A stretch of 12,004 bases of DNA. It comes from DATFXF01 sp035258565 (lineage in GTDB: Bacteria > Acidobacteriota > Terriglobia > Acidiferrales > UBA7541). Made by a program: the position numbers and the translations under genes. Of this stretch, positions 1 through 5,582 are shown piece by piece. Under the pieces are notes generated by a model. That model had not been told where the DNA came from, did no database searches, and worked only from the letters and a program-made list of their open reading frames with translations. Location of the stretch: contig DATFXF010000383.1 of the NCBI GenBank assembly GCA_035258565.1, forward strand, positions 1 through 12,004, written 5' to 3'. Positions within the stretch are counted from its first letter, which is position 1, and the number at the start of each line of letters is the position of its first letter.

Positions 1-266
1 CTGCGCAGCCTCGCTGCAGAATCGTTTCGCGGCCCACTCGAGCGCCCGCCGGCTCCGCCCTTGAAAGGATAGACAGGAACTTCTACACAATTCGCCGACC
101 GTCTGCCTCTGGTGGGTCTGGCGCCAAAGCTCGAAGAACATCCTCTTCCATGGGTGCAGGCCAAACCAGTCAGCAGGAACAGCCGTTCAGCTTCCACACT
201 CGTCCGCACGCACTTGCGCTGTCGAGCGGGGGGCTGGCGGTGCGTGATCTCGGAAAGGTGAGTCGT
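1..266. other. Left-edge stretch with no convincing gene
   Basis: No gene is assigned here. Plus frame 1 reads 23 codons from the window edge to a TAG at 70-72, which could be the tail of an upstream gene, but it is too short to recognise. The decarboxylase frame stays open back to base 3, yet the translated stretch before 267 resembles no conserved part of that family. On the minus strand an ATG at 141-139 opens a frame to the window edge without a well placed ribosome binding site. I treat the stretch as leader and intergenic sequence. Confidence 0.5.
61..91 (+). promoter_or_regulatory. Possible sigma70-type promoter upstream of the decarboxylase gene
   Basis: TTGAAA at 61-66 matches the -35 consensus at five of six bases. 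A -10-like element follows, either TACACA (84-89, 17-base spacer) or CACAAT (86-91, 19-base spacer). Neither -10 is strong. Use of this promoter would give a leader of about 170 bases before the ATG at 267. This rests on the pattern match only. Confidence 0.25.
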
Positions 267-1754
267 ATGTCTCAAAAGACGGACTTTCACATGACCCCGG
301 ATGAATTCCGGCGCCACGGAAGGGCGGTGATTGATTGGATCGCCGACTATTACGAGCGCGTTGAGTCTTATCCTGTATTGTCGCCGGCGAAGCCGGGGCA
401 AGTGCGCGAATCGCTCCCCACGAGGCCTCCGGCGAAAGGCGAGCCGTTCAAAGCCATCTTGCAAGATGTCGGGAAGCTGATTCTTCCCGGCATCACGCAT
501 TGGCAGTCACCCAATTTCTTTGCCTATTTCCCATCGAACGCTTCCTTCCCGTCCATCTTGGGAGAGCTGCTCTCCGCCGGCCTGGGCGTTCAAGGCATGC
601 TTTGGGCCACCAGCCCCGCATGCACGGAACTCGAAACGCACGTGCTTGACTGGCTCCGAGAAGCCCTGGGGTTGCCCCAAAGCCTCGCGTCGAGCGGGGC
701 CGGCGGAGGCGTCATCCAGGACACTGCATCGAGCTCTTCCCTGTGCGCTTTGCTCGCAGCTCGGGAGCGTGCCACCCACTTTTCGAGCAACGACCGGGGT
801 TGCGACGGACGCTTGGTTGCTTACACATCCACCGAAGCGCATTCCTCGATTGAAAAGGCGGTCAAAATCGCCGGGCTGGGCCGGGAGAACTTGCGACAGA
901 TCGAGGTGGACGAACGATTTCGGATGCGCCCCGATCGACTCGCTGCCGAAATCAAGCGAGACCGCTTGGCAGGACGCCTTCCTTGTTTCGTGTGTGCCAC
1001 GGTGGGCACTACCTCATCGAACGCCATCGATCCGGTGCGAGAAATCGGGCAGGTCTCGCGCGAGCACGGCATCTGGCTTCACGTCGACGGGGCCATGTCC
1101 GGCACGGCCGCGCTTTGCCCGGAGTTTCGGTGGATCCAGGACGGCCTCGAACTAGCAGACAGTTATACGTTCAATCCTCACAAATGGATGTTCACGAACT
1201 TTGATTGCAACTGTTTCTACGTGGCCGACCGGACGGCGCTGATCAAGACCTTGAGCGTGCTCCCTGAATTCCTGCGCAACCCGGCGACAGAATCGGGCTC
1301 GGTGATCGACTATCGAGACTGGCACATCCAACTTGGTCGTCGCTTCCGTTCTCTGAAGCTTTGGTTTGTCATCCGCCACTACGGACTCGAGGGTCTGCGC
1401 CATCACATCAGGCACCATGTCGACCTGGCTCAACAGTTTGCTTCTTGGGTTCGCGAAGACGATCAGTTTGAACTGGCTGCGCCCGCGCCGTTGAACCTTG
1501 TCTGTTTCCGCCACCGCGGAGGTGACCGAATCAACCAGGTGCTCATGGACCGTTTAAACCAGAGTGGCGATCTCTATCTGACGCATACCCGACTGAACGA
1601 TCGGCTTACCCTGCGGGTTGCGATCGGCCAGACAAACACAGAATTGCGCCATGTTGAGCGCGCATGGAAACGCATTCGCGAGGAGGCCACCGTGGCGCTC
1701 GAGCGCAGCCGTTCTCCGTCCGCTCGGGGAGCCGACACGATCGAATCCGCGTGA
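267..1754 (+). CDS. PLP-dependent aromatic amino acid decarboxylase-like enzyme (group II), possible aldehyde synthase
   Basis: This is a 495-residue fold-type I PLP enzyme close in sequence to animal aromatic L-amino acid decarboxylase (AADC). Visible landmarks are the SPACTELET segment (116-124), a GGGVIQ loop (146-151), AHSS with the PLP-stacking His192, HVDGAMSG with Asp274 for the pyridine nitrogen, NPHKW with Lys306 for the Schiff base, and LGRRFRSLK (356-364). The start at 267 has GGAAAGG 8 bases upstream, and homology begins just after it; an in-frame ATG at 150 would add 39 unconserved residues. From Lys306 the alignment to mammalian AADC runs without gaps, and Phe335 falls on catalytic Tyr332. 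In the family, Tyr to Phe at this site favours oxidative deamination to an arylacetaldehyde, so the product may be an aldehyde rather than an amine. The substrate (Phe, Tyr, Trp or DOPA) cannot be fixed. The protein is presumably cytosolic and the gene appears to stand alone. Family assignment is very secure; the reaction type is inferred. Confidence 0.95.
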   Translation: MSQKTDFHMTPDEFRRHGRAVIDWIADYYERVESYPVLSPAKPGQVRESLPTRPPAKGEPFKAILQDVGKLILPGITHWQSPNFFAYFPSNASFPSILGELLSAGLGVQGMLWATSPACTELETHVLDWLREALGLPQSLASSGAGGGVIQDTASSSSLCALLAARERATHFSSNDRGCDGRLVAYTSTEAHSSIEKAVKIAGLGRENLRQIEVDERFRMRPDRLAAEIKRDRLAGRLPCFVCATVGTTSSNAIDPVREIGQVSREHGIWLHVDGAMSGTAALCPEFRWIQDGLELADSYTFNPHKWMFTNFDCNCFYVADRTALIKTLSVLPEFLRNPATESGSVIDYRDWHIQLGRRFRSLKLWFVIRHYGLEGLRHHIRHHVDLAQQFASWVREDDQFELAAPAPLNLVCFRHRGGDRINQVLMDRLNQSGDLYLTHTRLNDRLTLRVAIGQTNTELRHVERAWKRIREEATVALERSRSPSARGADTIESA

Positions 1755-1763
1755 ACTGCCGCG

Positions 1764-1790
1764 GAGTCCTTGAGTTCCAAGACTCTTCTT
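1764..1790 (+). terminator. Rho-independent-like terminator after the decarboxylase gene
   Basis: The arm at 1764-1772 pairs with the arm at 1778-1785 in an eight-pair stem with one bulged C; the loop is AGTTC. A T-rich stretch (TTCTT) follows directly. It begins 10 bases after the TGA. The T tract is short, so termination may be partial. The rest of the gap to 1956 holds only a 7-base inverted repeat (GCCAGCC 1891-1897, GGCTGGC 1944-1950) with a long loop. Confidence 0.5.
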
Positions 1791-1956
1791 CCGGTCAGGG
1801 TCGTCAGCAGTGCTCTTCCGTGTTGTTGGTGTGCTGGGGAAATGAATCGATCGCCATGCTGAGTCTGGGAACTGGCGTGCAGCCCGGGGAGCCAGCCAAG
1901 AGCGTCTTCGAAAGGGCTTGGGAAATGCTCCTCGACGAGTCGGGGCTGGCGTCCGA

Positions 1957-2847
1957 TCACCTTGCGGCCGCGAGAGCGGCGCGCTGCTCGAGCCATTTGA
2001 CGACCGCGGAATAGTCGAGCTCGGCCAAGCCCTGCTCGGCCGCTGCGGCAAAGGCGCCTCGAACGGCGCGGGTCGCCGGCAATTCCACTCCCCATTGATT
2101 CGAGGCGTCCAGGACCAATTCCAGGTCCTTCAACATATTACGCAGGTAAAAATTCGGCGTGAAGTCACCGCGGGCGATGGCCTCGCCTTTGGTCTCGAAC
2201 ATCGGGGCGGCGAGCGCTGACTGACCGATCACTTCGAGCATCGTGCGCGGCCGGATGCCCGCCTTCGCCGCCAGTACGAGCGATTCCCCGAAGACCTGCA
2301 TCATTCCGGCGAGCAGCAGATTTGAAGCGAGCTTCATCGCGCTCGCGGTGGACGCTTCCTCCAAGTGCCAGATCTTCCGGCCGAGGGCCTCGAAAACAGG
2401 CTTGCATTTCTCGAAGGCCTCGCGCGGGCCGCCGGCAAAAATCAGCAGCGTGCCCGCGGCTGCAGCGTGCCTGTTACCCAGAACGGGCGCCTGGAGGAAG
2501 GGCACGCCGCACGAGGCGTAGCGAACGGCCAGGCGGTGCGACGTGTCGGGACCGATCGTGCTCATATCGCAGTGGACCTTGCCGGGTGTGAGCGCCGCGA
2601 CCAGACCGCCGGAGCCAAACGCAAGTGCCTCGACAGCCGGGCCGTCCGTGACCATGGTGATGACGATATCCGCACTTCGAGCGAGCTCTTCGGGCGTGCT
2701 CGCGCGCTGGGCGCCGCGCTCGAGCAGACCGTCCGCCTTCTGCGCTGTCCGGTTCCAGACGACGAGCGGCAACCCCTGCTGCTGAAGCCGCTCGGCCATC
2801 GGCAAGCCGATCACGCCAAGACCAATGAAGCCAACCGTGGGTTCCAT
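1957..2847 (-). CDS. Beta-hydroxyacid dehydrogenase of the GLYR (glyoxylate/succinic semialdehyde reductase) type
   Basis: This 296-residue protein belongs to the 3-hydroxyisobutyrate dehydrogenase family. An N-terminal Rossmann fold carries GLGVIG (9-14) and then NRT (32-34), a pattern typical of NADPH-preferring members. DMST (94-97) is the substrate-loop motif. Lys172 and Asn176 in MKLASN are the catalytic pair on the linking helix, and the helical C-terminal domain matches GLYR enzymes along its length. The usual DAPVSGG substrate motif reads QAPVLGN here (119-125). Family members interconvert a short semialdehyde or glyoxylate and the matching hydroxyacid. Given the neighbours, malonate or methylmalonate semialdehyde is a reasonable substrate, but that is inference. 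AAGGAG lies 5 bases before the ATG. It is the last gene of a minus-strand row, 67 bases after the PilZ gene, and converges on the decarboxylase. The annotation 3-hydroxyisobutyrate dehydrogenase would also be defensible. Confidence 0.93.
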   Translation of the reverse strand: MEPTVGFIGLGVIGLPMAERLQQQGLPLVVWNRTAQKADGLLERGAQRASTPEELARSADIVITMVTDGPAVEALAFGSGGLVAALTPGKVHCDMSTIGPDTSHRLAVRYASCGVPFLQAPVLGNRHAAAAGTLLIFAGGPREAFEKCKPVFEALGRKIWHLEEASTASAMKLASNLLLAGMMQVFGESLVLAAKAGIRPRTMLEVIGQSALAAPMFETKGEAIARGDFTPNFYLRNMLKDLELVLDASNQWGVELPATRAVRGAFAAAAEQGLAELDYSAVVKWLEQRAALAAAR

Positions 2848-2914
2848 GCCTACTCCTTGGATGAATTGCGACGTTCTAGGAGTTGATCGAGGGACTAGCG
2901 GGCCGCGCTCGACA

Positions 2915-3226
2915 TCATGGTTTGATTTGTACCATCAGCTTTTGAAGCTTTTGCTCCAGCGAGCCCCGCACCCAGGTGAACTCGACCCCCAGCCCGCCGG
3001 GGATGACGTCGCGCACGACACACGGCGTCTCGACCGTTTCCGCGCCAGAGCGGATACGCAGCTCGAGTTCGGTTCCCACCGGATACACATCCGCTGTGCG
3101 GATGTACATCCCGCCGAGGCCAAGCACGGAGATCTTGCCTTGGAGCGCACGGCTCACTCCCTCGCAGTCGAGCAGCTTGTCCTCCGGGACGACGACGCGG
3201 TCGTGACGCCGTCGATCTTCCTTCAC
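2915..3226 (-). CDS. PilZ-domain protein with a degenerate cyclic-di-GMP motif
   Basis: This 103-residue protein is essentially a single PilZ domain. An arginine-rich N-terminus provides the RxxxR element (Arg6 to Arg10), followed by alternating beta strands and the late VRDVIPGGLGVEF strand pair (71-83) common in PilZ barrels. The second c-di-GMP motif, normally [D/N]xSxxG, reads VLGLGG at 34-39: the Asp/Asn and Ser positions are Val and Gly, and only the last Gly is kept. Binding of c-di-GMP is therefore uncertain. It starts with GTG, and the GTGA at 3226-3223 overlaps the stop of the upstream gene by 4 bases, which points to translational coupling. No transmembrane segment is visible, so it should be cytoplasmic. 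PilZ proteins usually act as receptor subunits for motility, exopolysaccharide or secretion; nothing nearby tells which. Confidence 0.82.
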   Translation of the reverse strand: MKEDRRRHDRVVVPEDKLLDCEGVSRALQGKISVLGLGGMYIRTADVYPVGTELELRIRSGAETVETPCVVRDVIPGGLGVEFTWVRGSLEQKLQKLMVQIKP

Positions 3227-3492
3227 CGCTCGCCTCCGCCCTCCAACGGGGCAGGGCGCTCGCGCGACGCCCGGAAGGCATCGAGCGTCCAGGCATCTTG
3301 CACCTCATCATGGCGCAGGACGTAGAAGTTGCCGTCGTCGGCACGCACGCGGAAGTACATGGCCGCCGGGGCGTACCACTGGTCTTCGACCGCCTGCACC
3401 TCGAACACTCGCCCACGCAGTGTGAAGCGCTGCGGGCGTTGGTCGGCGCGATACCCCGCGTAGCAACAGCACTCGACGCGCATCTCGTTCAT
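3223..3492 (-). CDS. Conserved-looking small protein of unknown function, coupled to the PilZ gene
   Basis: I do not recognise a named family for this 89-residue protein. The frame is open further upstream, but the ATG at 3492-3490 has an excellent GAGGAGG 5 bases before it, so I start there and not at 3558. The protein has three adjacent cysteines (8-10), a basic stretch with RPQRFTLRGR (19-28), then strand-like blocks with conserved-looking Trp, Tyr and Phe (QWYAP, YFRVRADDG, FYVLRHDE) and a Pro/Gly/Glu-rich tail. The middle looks like a compact all-beta domain of about 60 residues. There is no signal peptide or membrane segment. Its stop overlaps the PilZ start (GTGA), so the two proteins are probably made together. 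The gene lies 59 bases after the YihY gene and may share its transcript. Confidence 0.75.
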   Translation of the reverse strand: MNEMRVECCCYAGYRADQRPQRFTLRGRVFEVQAVEDQWYAPAAMYFRVRADDGNFYVLRHDEVQDAWTLDAFRASRERPAPLEGGGER

Positions 3493-3551
3493 CGCGCCCT
3501 CCTCGAAGCAGGCGATCCAACAAGATAGTTTACTCCCGCGAGCCGGGCCTG

Positions 3552-4421
3552 TCAGCATCGCTTGAGGAAAGCTTGTCGAACAGAGACCTTCCCCTTGCTG
3601 GGCTCCGCCTCCTGCGCGCGGACCTCCGCATTAAAGGCGGCGCCGATAAAGATAATCAGCGCGATCAAATACATCCAAATCAGCAAGCCGATGGCAGCCG
3701 CCAACCCGCCGTACAACACCACGCCGTAGCGCACATGGCGCACGTAGAAGCCGAAGGCCGCGTTCGCTGCCCACCACAGCAGCGTGGCCACCACTGCGCC
3801 GGGCAGCACTTCGCGCCAGCCCCGCGTCGCCGGGCGGCCCACGCGGTACATGGCTGCCAGCACCAACACCGCAACGACGAGCGCGGCGCTCGAAAGCAGC
3901 ACCGCCCAGAGCGCTTGAAAGACAGCCGGAAGACCGTAATGGCGCCCGAGCCACGCTCGCAGTTGCTTGCCGAAAACGGTTACGATCACTGCGGCAATCC
4001 ACGGTCCCAGGGTCGCCGAGAGCAGCAACACGCCTCGGGCCTGCCGGCTCCAGGAACTCGGCCGCTCCGGATCGCCGTAAGCCAAATGAAATCCCTCCAT
4101 CAGACCCTGCATCACCTGAGAGCCTGCGAGCAGAGTTCCCAGCACGCCGAAAACGGTCCAGGGCCAGGGATGCCCCGCCTGCTGGGTGAGGAAGTCGTGC
4201 ACCATTTGCCGGCTCCCCGGCGGGAGCAGGGCTCGCAACCGCAAAGACACTTCCTGGTTTGCGCCGCGCAAACCTACGGCGCCGCTCGCCACGCTCAGCG
4301 CCAGCACCAACATGGGAAAAAACGCCAAGAACATGTTATAGGCCACGGCCTGAGCCTGCGTGCCGCAACATCGGAACACGCGGAGCATTGCACTGAGGAA
4401 ACATCTGAAGAGGCGTCGCAT
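3552..4421 (-). CDS. YihY/BrkB-family inner membrane protein
   Basis: This 289-residue polytopic membrane protein belongs to the YihY/virulence factor BrkB family, once mislabelled ribonuclease BN. About six hydrophobic segments are visible near 27-52, 88-105, 129-150, 170-192, 205-226 and 236-262. Family landmarks are the QAQAVAYNMFLAFFPML block at the first helix, the LLPPGS loop (65-70), the RYGVVLYGGLAAAIGLLIWMY region (231-251) and the IGAAFNAEV end of the last helix. The frame extends to 4640 upstream, but that part would overlap the divergent gene and lacks family similarity. The ATG at 4421-4419 fits the usual short basic N-terminus, although its ribosome binding site is weak. The biochemical role of the family is not firmly known; transport or envelope functions have been proposed. 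It is the first gene of the minus-strand row and divergent from beta-ureidopropionase. Confidence 0.9.
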   Translation of the reverse strand: MRRLFRCFLSAMLRVFRCCGTQAQAVAYNMFLAFFPMLVLALSVASGAVGLRGANQEVSLRLRALLPPGSRQMVHDFLTQQAGHPWPWTVFGVLGTLLAGSQVMQGLMEGFHLAYGDPERPSSWSRQARGVLLLSATLGPWIAAVIVTVFGKQLRAWLGRHYGLPAVFQALWAVLLSSAALVVAVLVLAAMYRVGRPATRGWREVLPGAVVATLLWWAANAAFGFYVRHVRYGVVLYGGLAAAIGLLIWMYLIALIIFIGAAFNAEVRAQEAEPSKGKVSVRQAFLKRC

Positions 4422-4436
4422 GATCCGGCCGCCGCG

Positions 4437-4442
4437 ATTATA
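4437..4442 (-). promoter_or_regulatory. Possible -10 box for the YihY gene
   Basis: The minus strand reads a perfect TATAAT here, in otherwise G+C-rich sequence, 15 bases before the YihY ATG. No matching -35 is seen at 16 to 18 bases. If it is used, the leader would be under 10 bases long, which agrees with the weak ribosome binding site. Confidence 0.3.
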
Positions 4443-4503
4443 CAGGCGCAGGCCGTGCCGGGCCGAGCGAATCCGCGTTCGGACGACACGGAGCCGCTTG
4501 CTC

Positions 4504-4532
4504 TTGTCGCACGCGGAACCGCGGAGTAGACT
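4504..4532 (+). promoter_or_regulatory. Possible sigma70-type promoter for the beta-ureidopropionase gene
   Basis: TTGTCG (4504-4509) and TAGACT (4527-4532) each match the consensus hexamers at four of six bases, and the spacer is exactly 17 bases. The start would fall near 4539, leaving about 20 bases to the ATG at 4561, enough to include the AGAGGGGG ribosome binding site. The element lies in the 139-base divergent region. Confidence 0.35.
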
Positions 4533-4560
4533 GGCCCTAATTCGCCAGAGGGGGTGTGCC

Positions 4561-5463
4561 ATGCCACGCGTCGTCCGCTGCGGTTTGATCCAGGCCCGCT
4601 GCGAGTGGTCTCCGGAGAAGTTTTCGCTCGCGCAGATCAAACGGAAAATGATCGCGAAACACGAAAGACTGATCGCGCAGGCGGCGAAGCGCAGGGTGCA
4701 GGTGCTGGGCTTGCAGGAATTGTTTTACGGGCCGTACTTCTGCGCCGAGCAACACGCGCGCTGGTACGGCCTGACCGAGCGCGTCCCGGGCGGAGGGACC
4801 CTCAAGCGAATGCAGAAGCTCGCTCGGCGCCACCACATGGTTCTGGTCGTGCCGGTATACGAAGTGGAGATGACCGGCGTGTACTACAACACCGCTGCGG
4901 TGATTGACTCCGACGGTCGCTACCTCGGCAAGTACCGCAAGCACCATATCCCGCACTGCTACCCCGGTTTTTGGGAGAAGTTTTATTTCACCCCGGGCAA
5001 CGCAGGCTATCCGGTGTTCGAGACGCGCTACGCGCGCGTAGGCGTTTACATCTGCTACGATCGCCACTTTCCCGAAGGGGCAAGGATCCTCGGCTTGAAC
5101 GGGGCGGAGATTGTCTATAACCCCTCGGCGACGGTCGCAGGCCTCTCTGAATACCTCTGGCAGCTCGAGCAGCCCGCGCATGCAGTGGCCAACGGCTACT
5201 TCATCGCCGCCATCAACCGCGTCGGGCACGAGCATCCCTGGGACATCGGCGAATTCTACGGCAAGAGCTATTTCTCGAACCCGCGCGGGCAGATCATCGC
5301 CCAGGCCAGCCGCGACAAGGACGAATTGCTCGTTGCCGATCTGAATCTCGAGGAGATCGAGCAGGTGCGTACCACCTGGCAGTTCTTCCGCGACCGCCGA
5401 CCGGAAACCTACGGCGAAATCACCCGCACGCAGACCTCCGGCGCGGCTCAGGCCGCCAACTGA
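4561..5463 (+). CDS. Beta-ureidopropionase (N-carbamoyl-beta-alanine amidohydrolase), nitrilase superfamily
   Basis: This 300-residue cytosolic enzyme would hydrolyse N-carbamoyl-beta-alanine (or N-carbamoyl-beta-aminoisobutyrate) to the beta-amino acid, CO2 and ammonia, the third step of reductive pyrimidine breakdown. The nitrilase triad is Glu53 (LQELF), Lys127 (KYRKHHIPH) and Cys165 (YICYDRHFPEG). The C-terminal half follows the vertebrate enzyme closely: NGAEIVYNPSATVAGLSEYLW (180-200), AINRVGHEHP (217-226), then FYGKSY (232-237) and SRDKDELLVA (250-259). The roughly 15-residue insertion that the vertebrate enzyme has before FYG is absent. The start has AGAGGGGG 6 bases upstream; an open frame reaches back to 4360 but lies inside the divergent gene. 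Downstream come an aminotransferase that could use the product and, further on, an NCS1 permease, which strengthens the call. N-carbamoyl-D-amino acid or N-carbamoylputrescine amidase are less likely alternatives. Confidence 0.92.
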   Translation: MPRVVRCGLIQARCEWSPEKFSLAQIKRKMIAKHERLIAQAAKRRVQVLGLQELFYGPYFCAEQHARWYGLTERVPGGGTLKRMQKLARRHHMVLVVPVYEVEMTGVYYNTAAVIDSDGRYLGKYRKHHIPHCYPGFWEKFYFTPGNAGYPVFETRYARVGVYICYDRHFPEGARILGLNGAEIVYNPSATVAGLSEYLWQLEQPAHAVANGYFIAAINRVGHEHPWDIGEFYGKSYFSNPRGQIIAQASRDKDELLVADLNLEEIEQVRTTWQFFRDRRPETYGEITRTQTSGAAQAAN

Positions 5464-5488
5464 CAGAACTTGCAAGCACAGATAAGCA

Positions 5489-5521
5489 CGGAGGAAGCGA
5501 GAGGAAGGGAGAGGAAGAGAA
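5489..5521 (+). repeat. Polypurine tract with a 10-base direct repeat in the aminotransferase leader
   Basis: Bases 5499-5521 are purines without exception, and nearly all of 5490-5521 are. GAGAGGAAG occurs at 5499-5507 and again at 5509-5517, a 10-base period. The tract lies in the 119-base gap before the aminotransferase gene and contains several sequences like Shine-Dalgarno sites with no start codon near them. Confidence 0.6.
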
Positions 5522-5582
5522 TCTGTTCCCCTGGATCCCTGCGCATACGTCTTCCCTTGGTGGCTTCGAAAGGACTCGAGAG

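Noticed and set aside
1..141. A minus-strand frame open from an ATG at 141 to the window edge
   Set aside because: 47 codons only, no recognisable motif, and the purine-rich sequence upstream is too close to the ATG for a normal ribosome binding site.
150..266. A longer N-terminus for the decarboxylase from the ATG at 150
   Set aside because: The extra 39 residues have no family similarity and the ATG at 267 has a good ribosome binding site; bacterial homologues normally begin close to that point.
1664..2014. A plus-strand frame of 116 codons covering the decarboxylase end and the dehydrogenase end
   Set aside because: It overlaps two well-supported genes, has no recognisable domain and contains the terminator hairpin.
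4422..4640. A 73-residue upstream extension of the YihY protein
   Set aside because: It would run into the divergent beta-ureidopropionase coding region and lacks any similarity to the family N-terminus.
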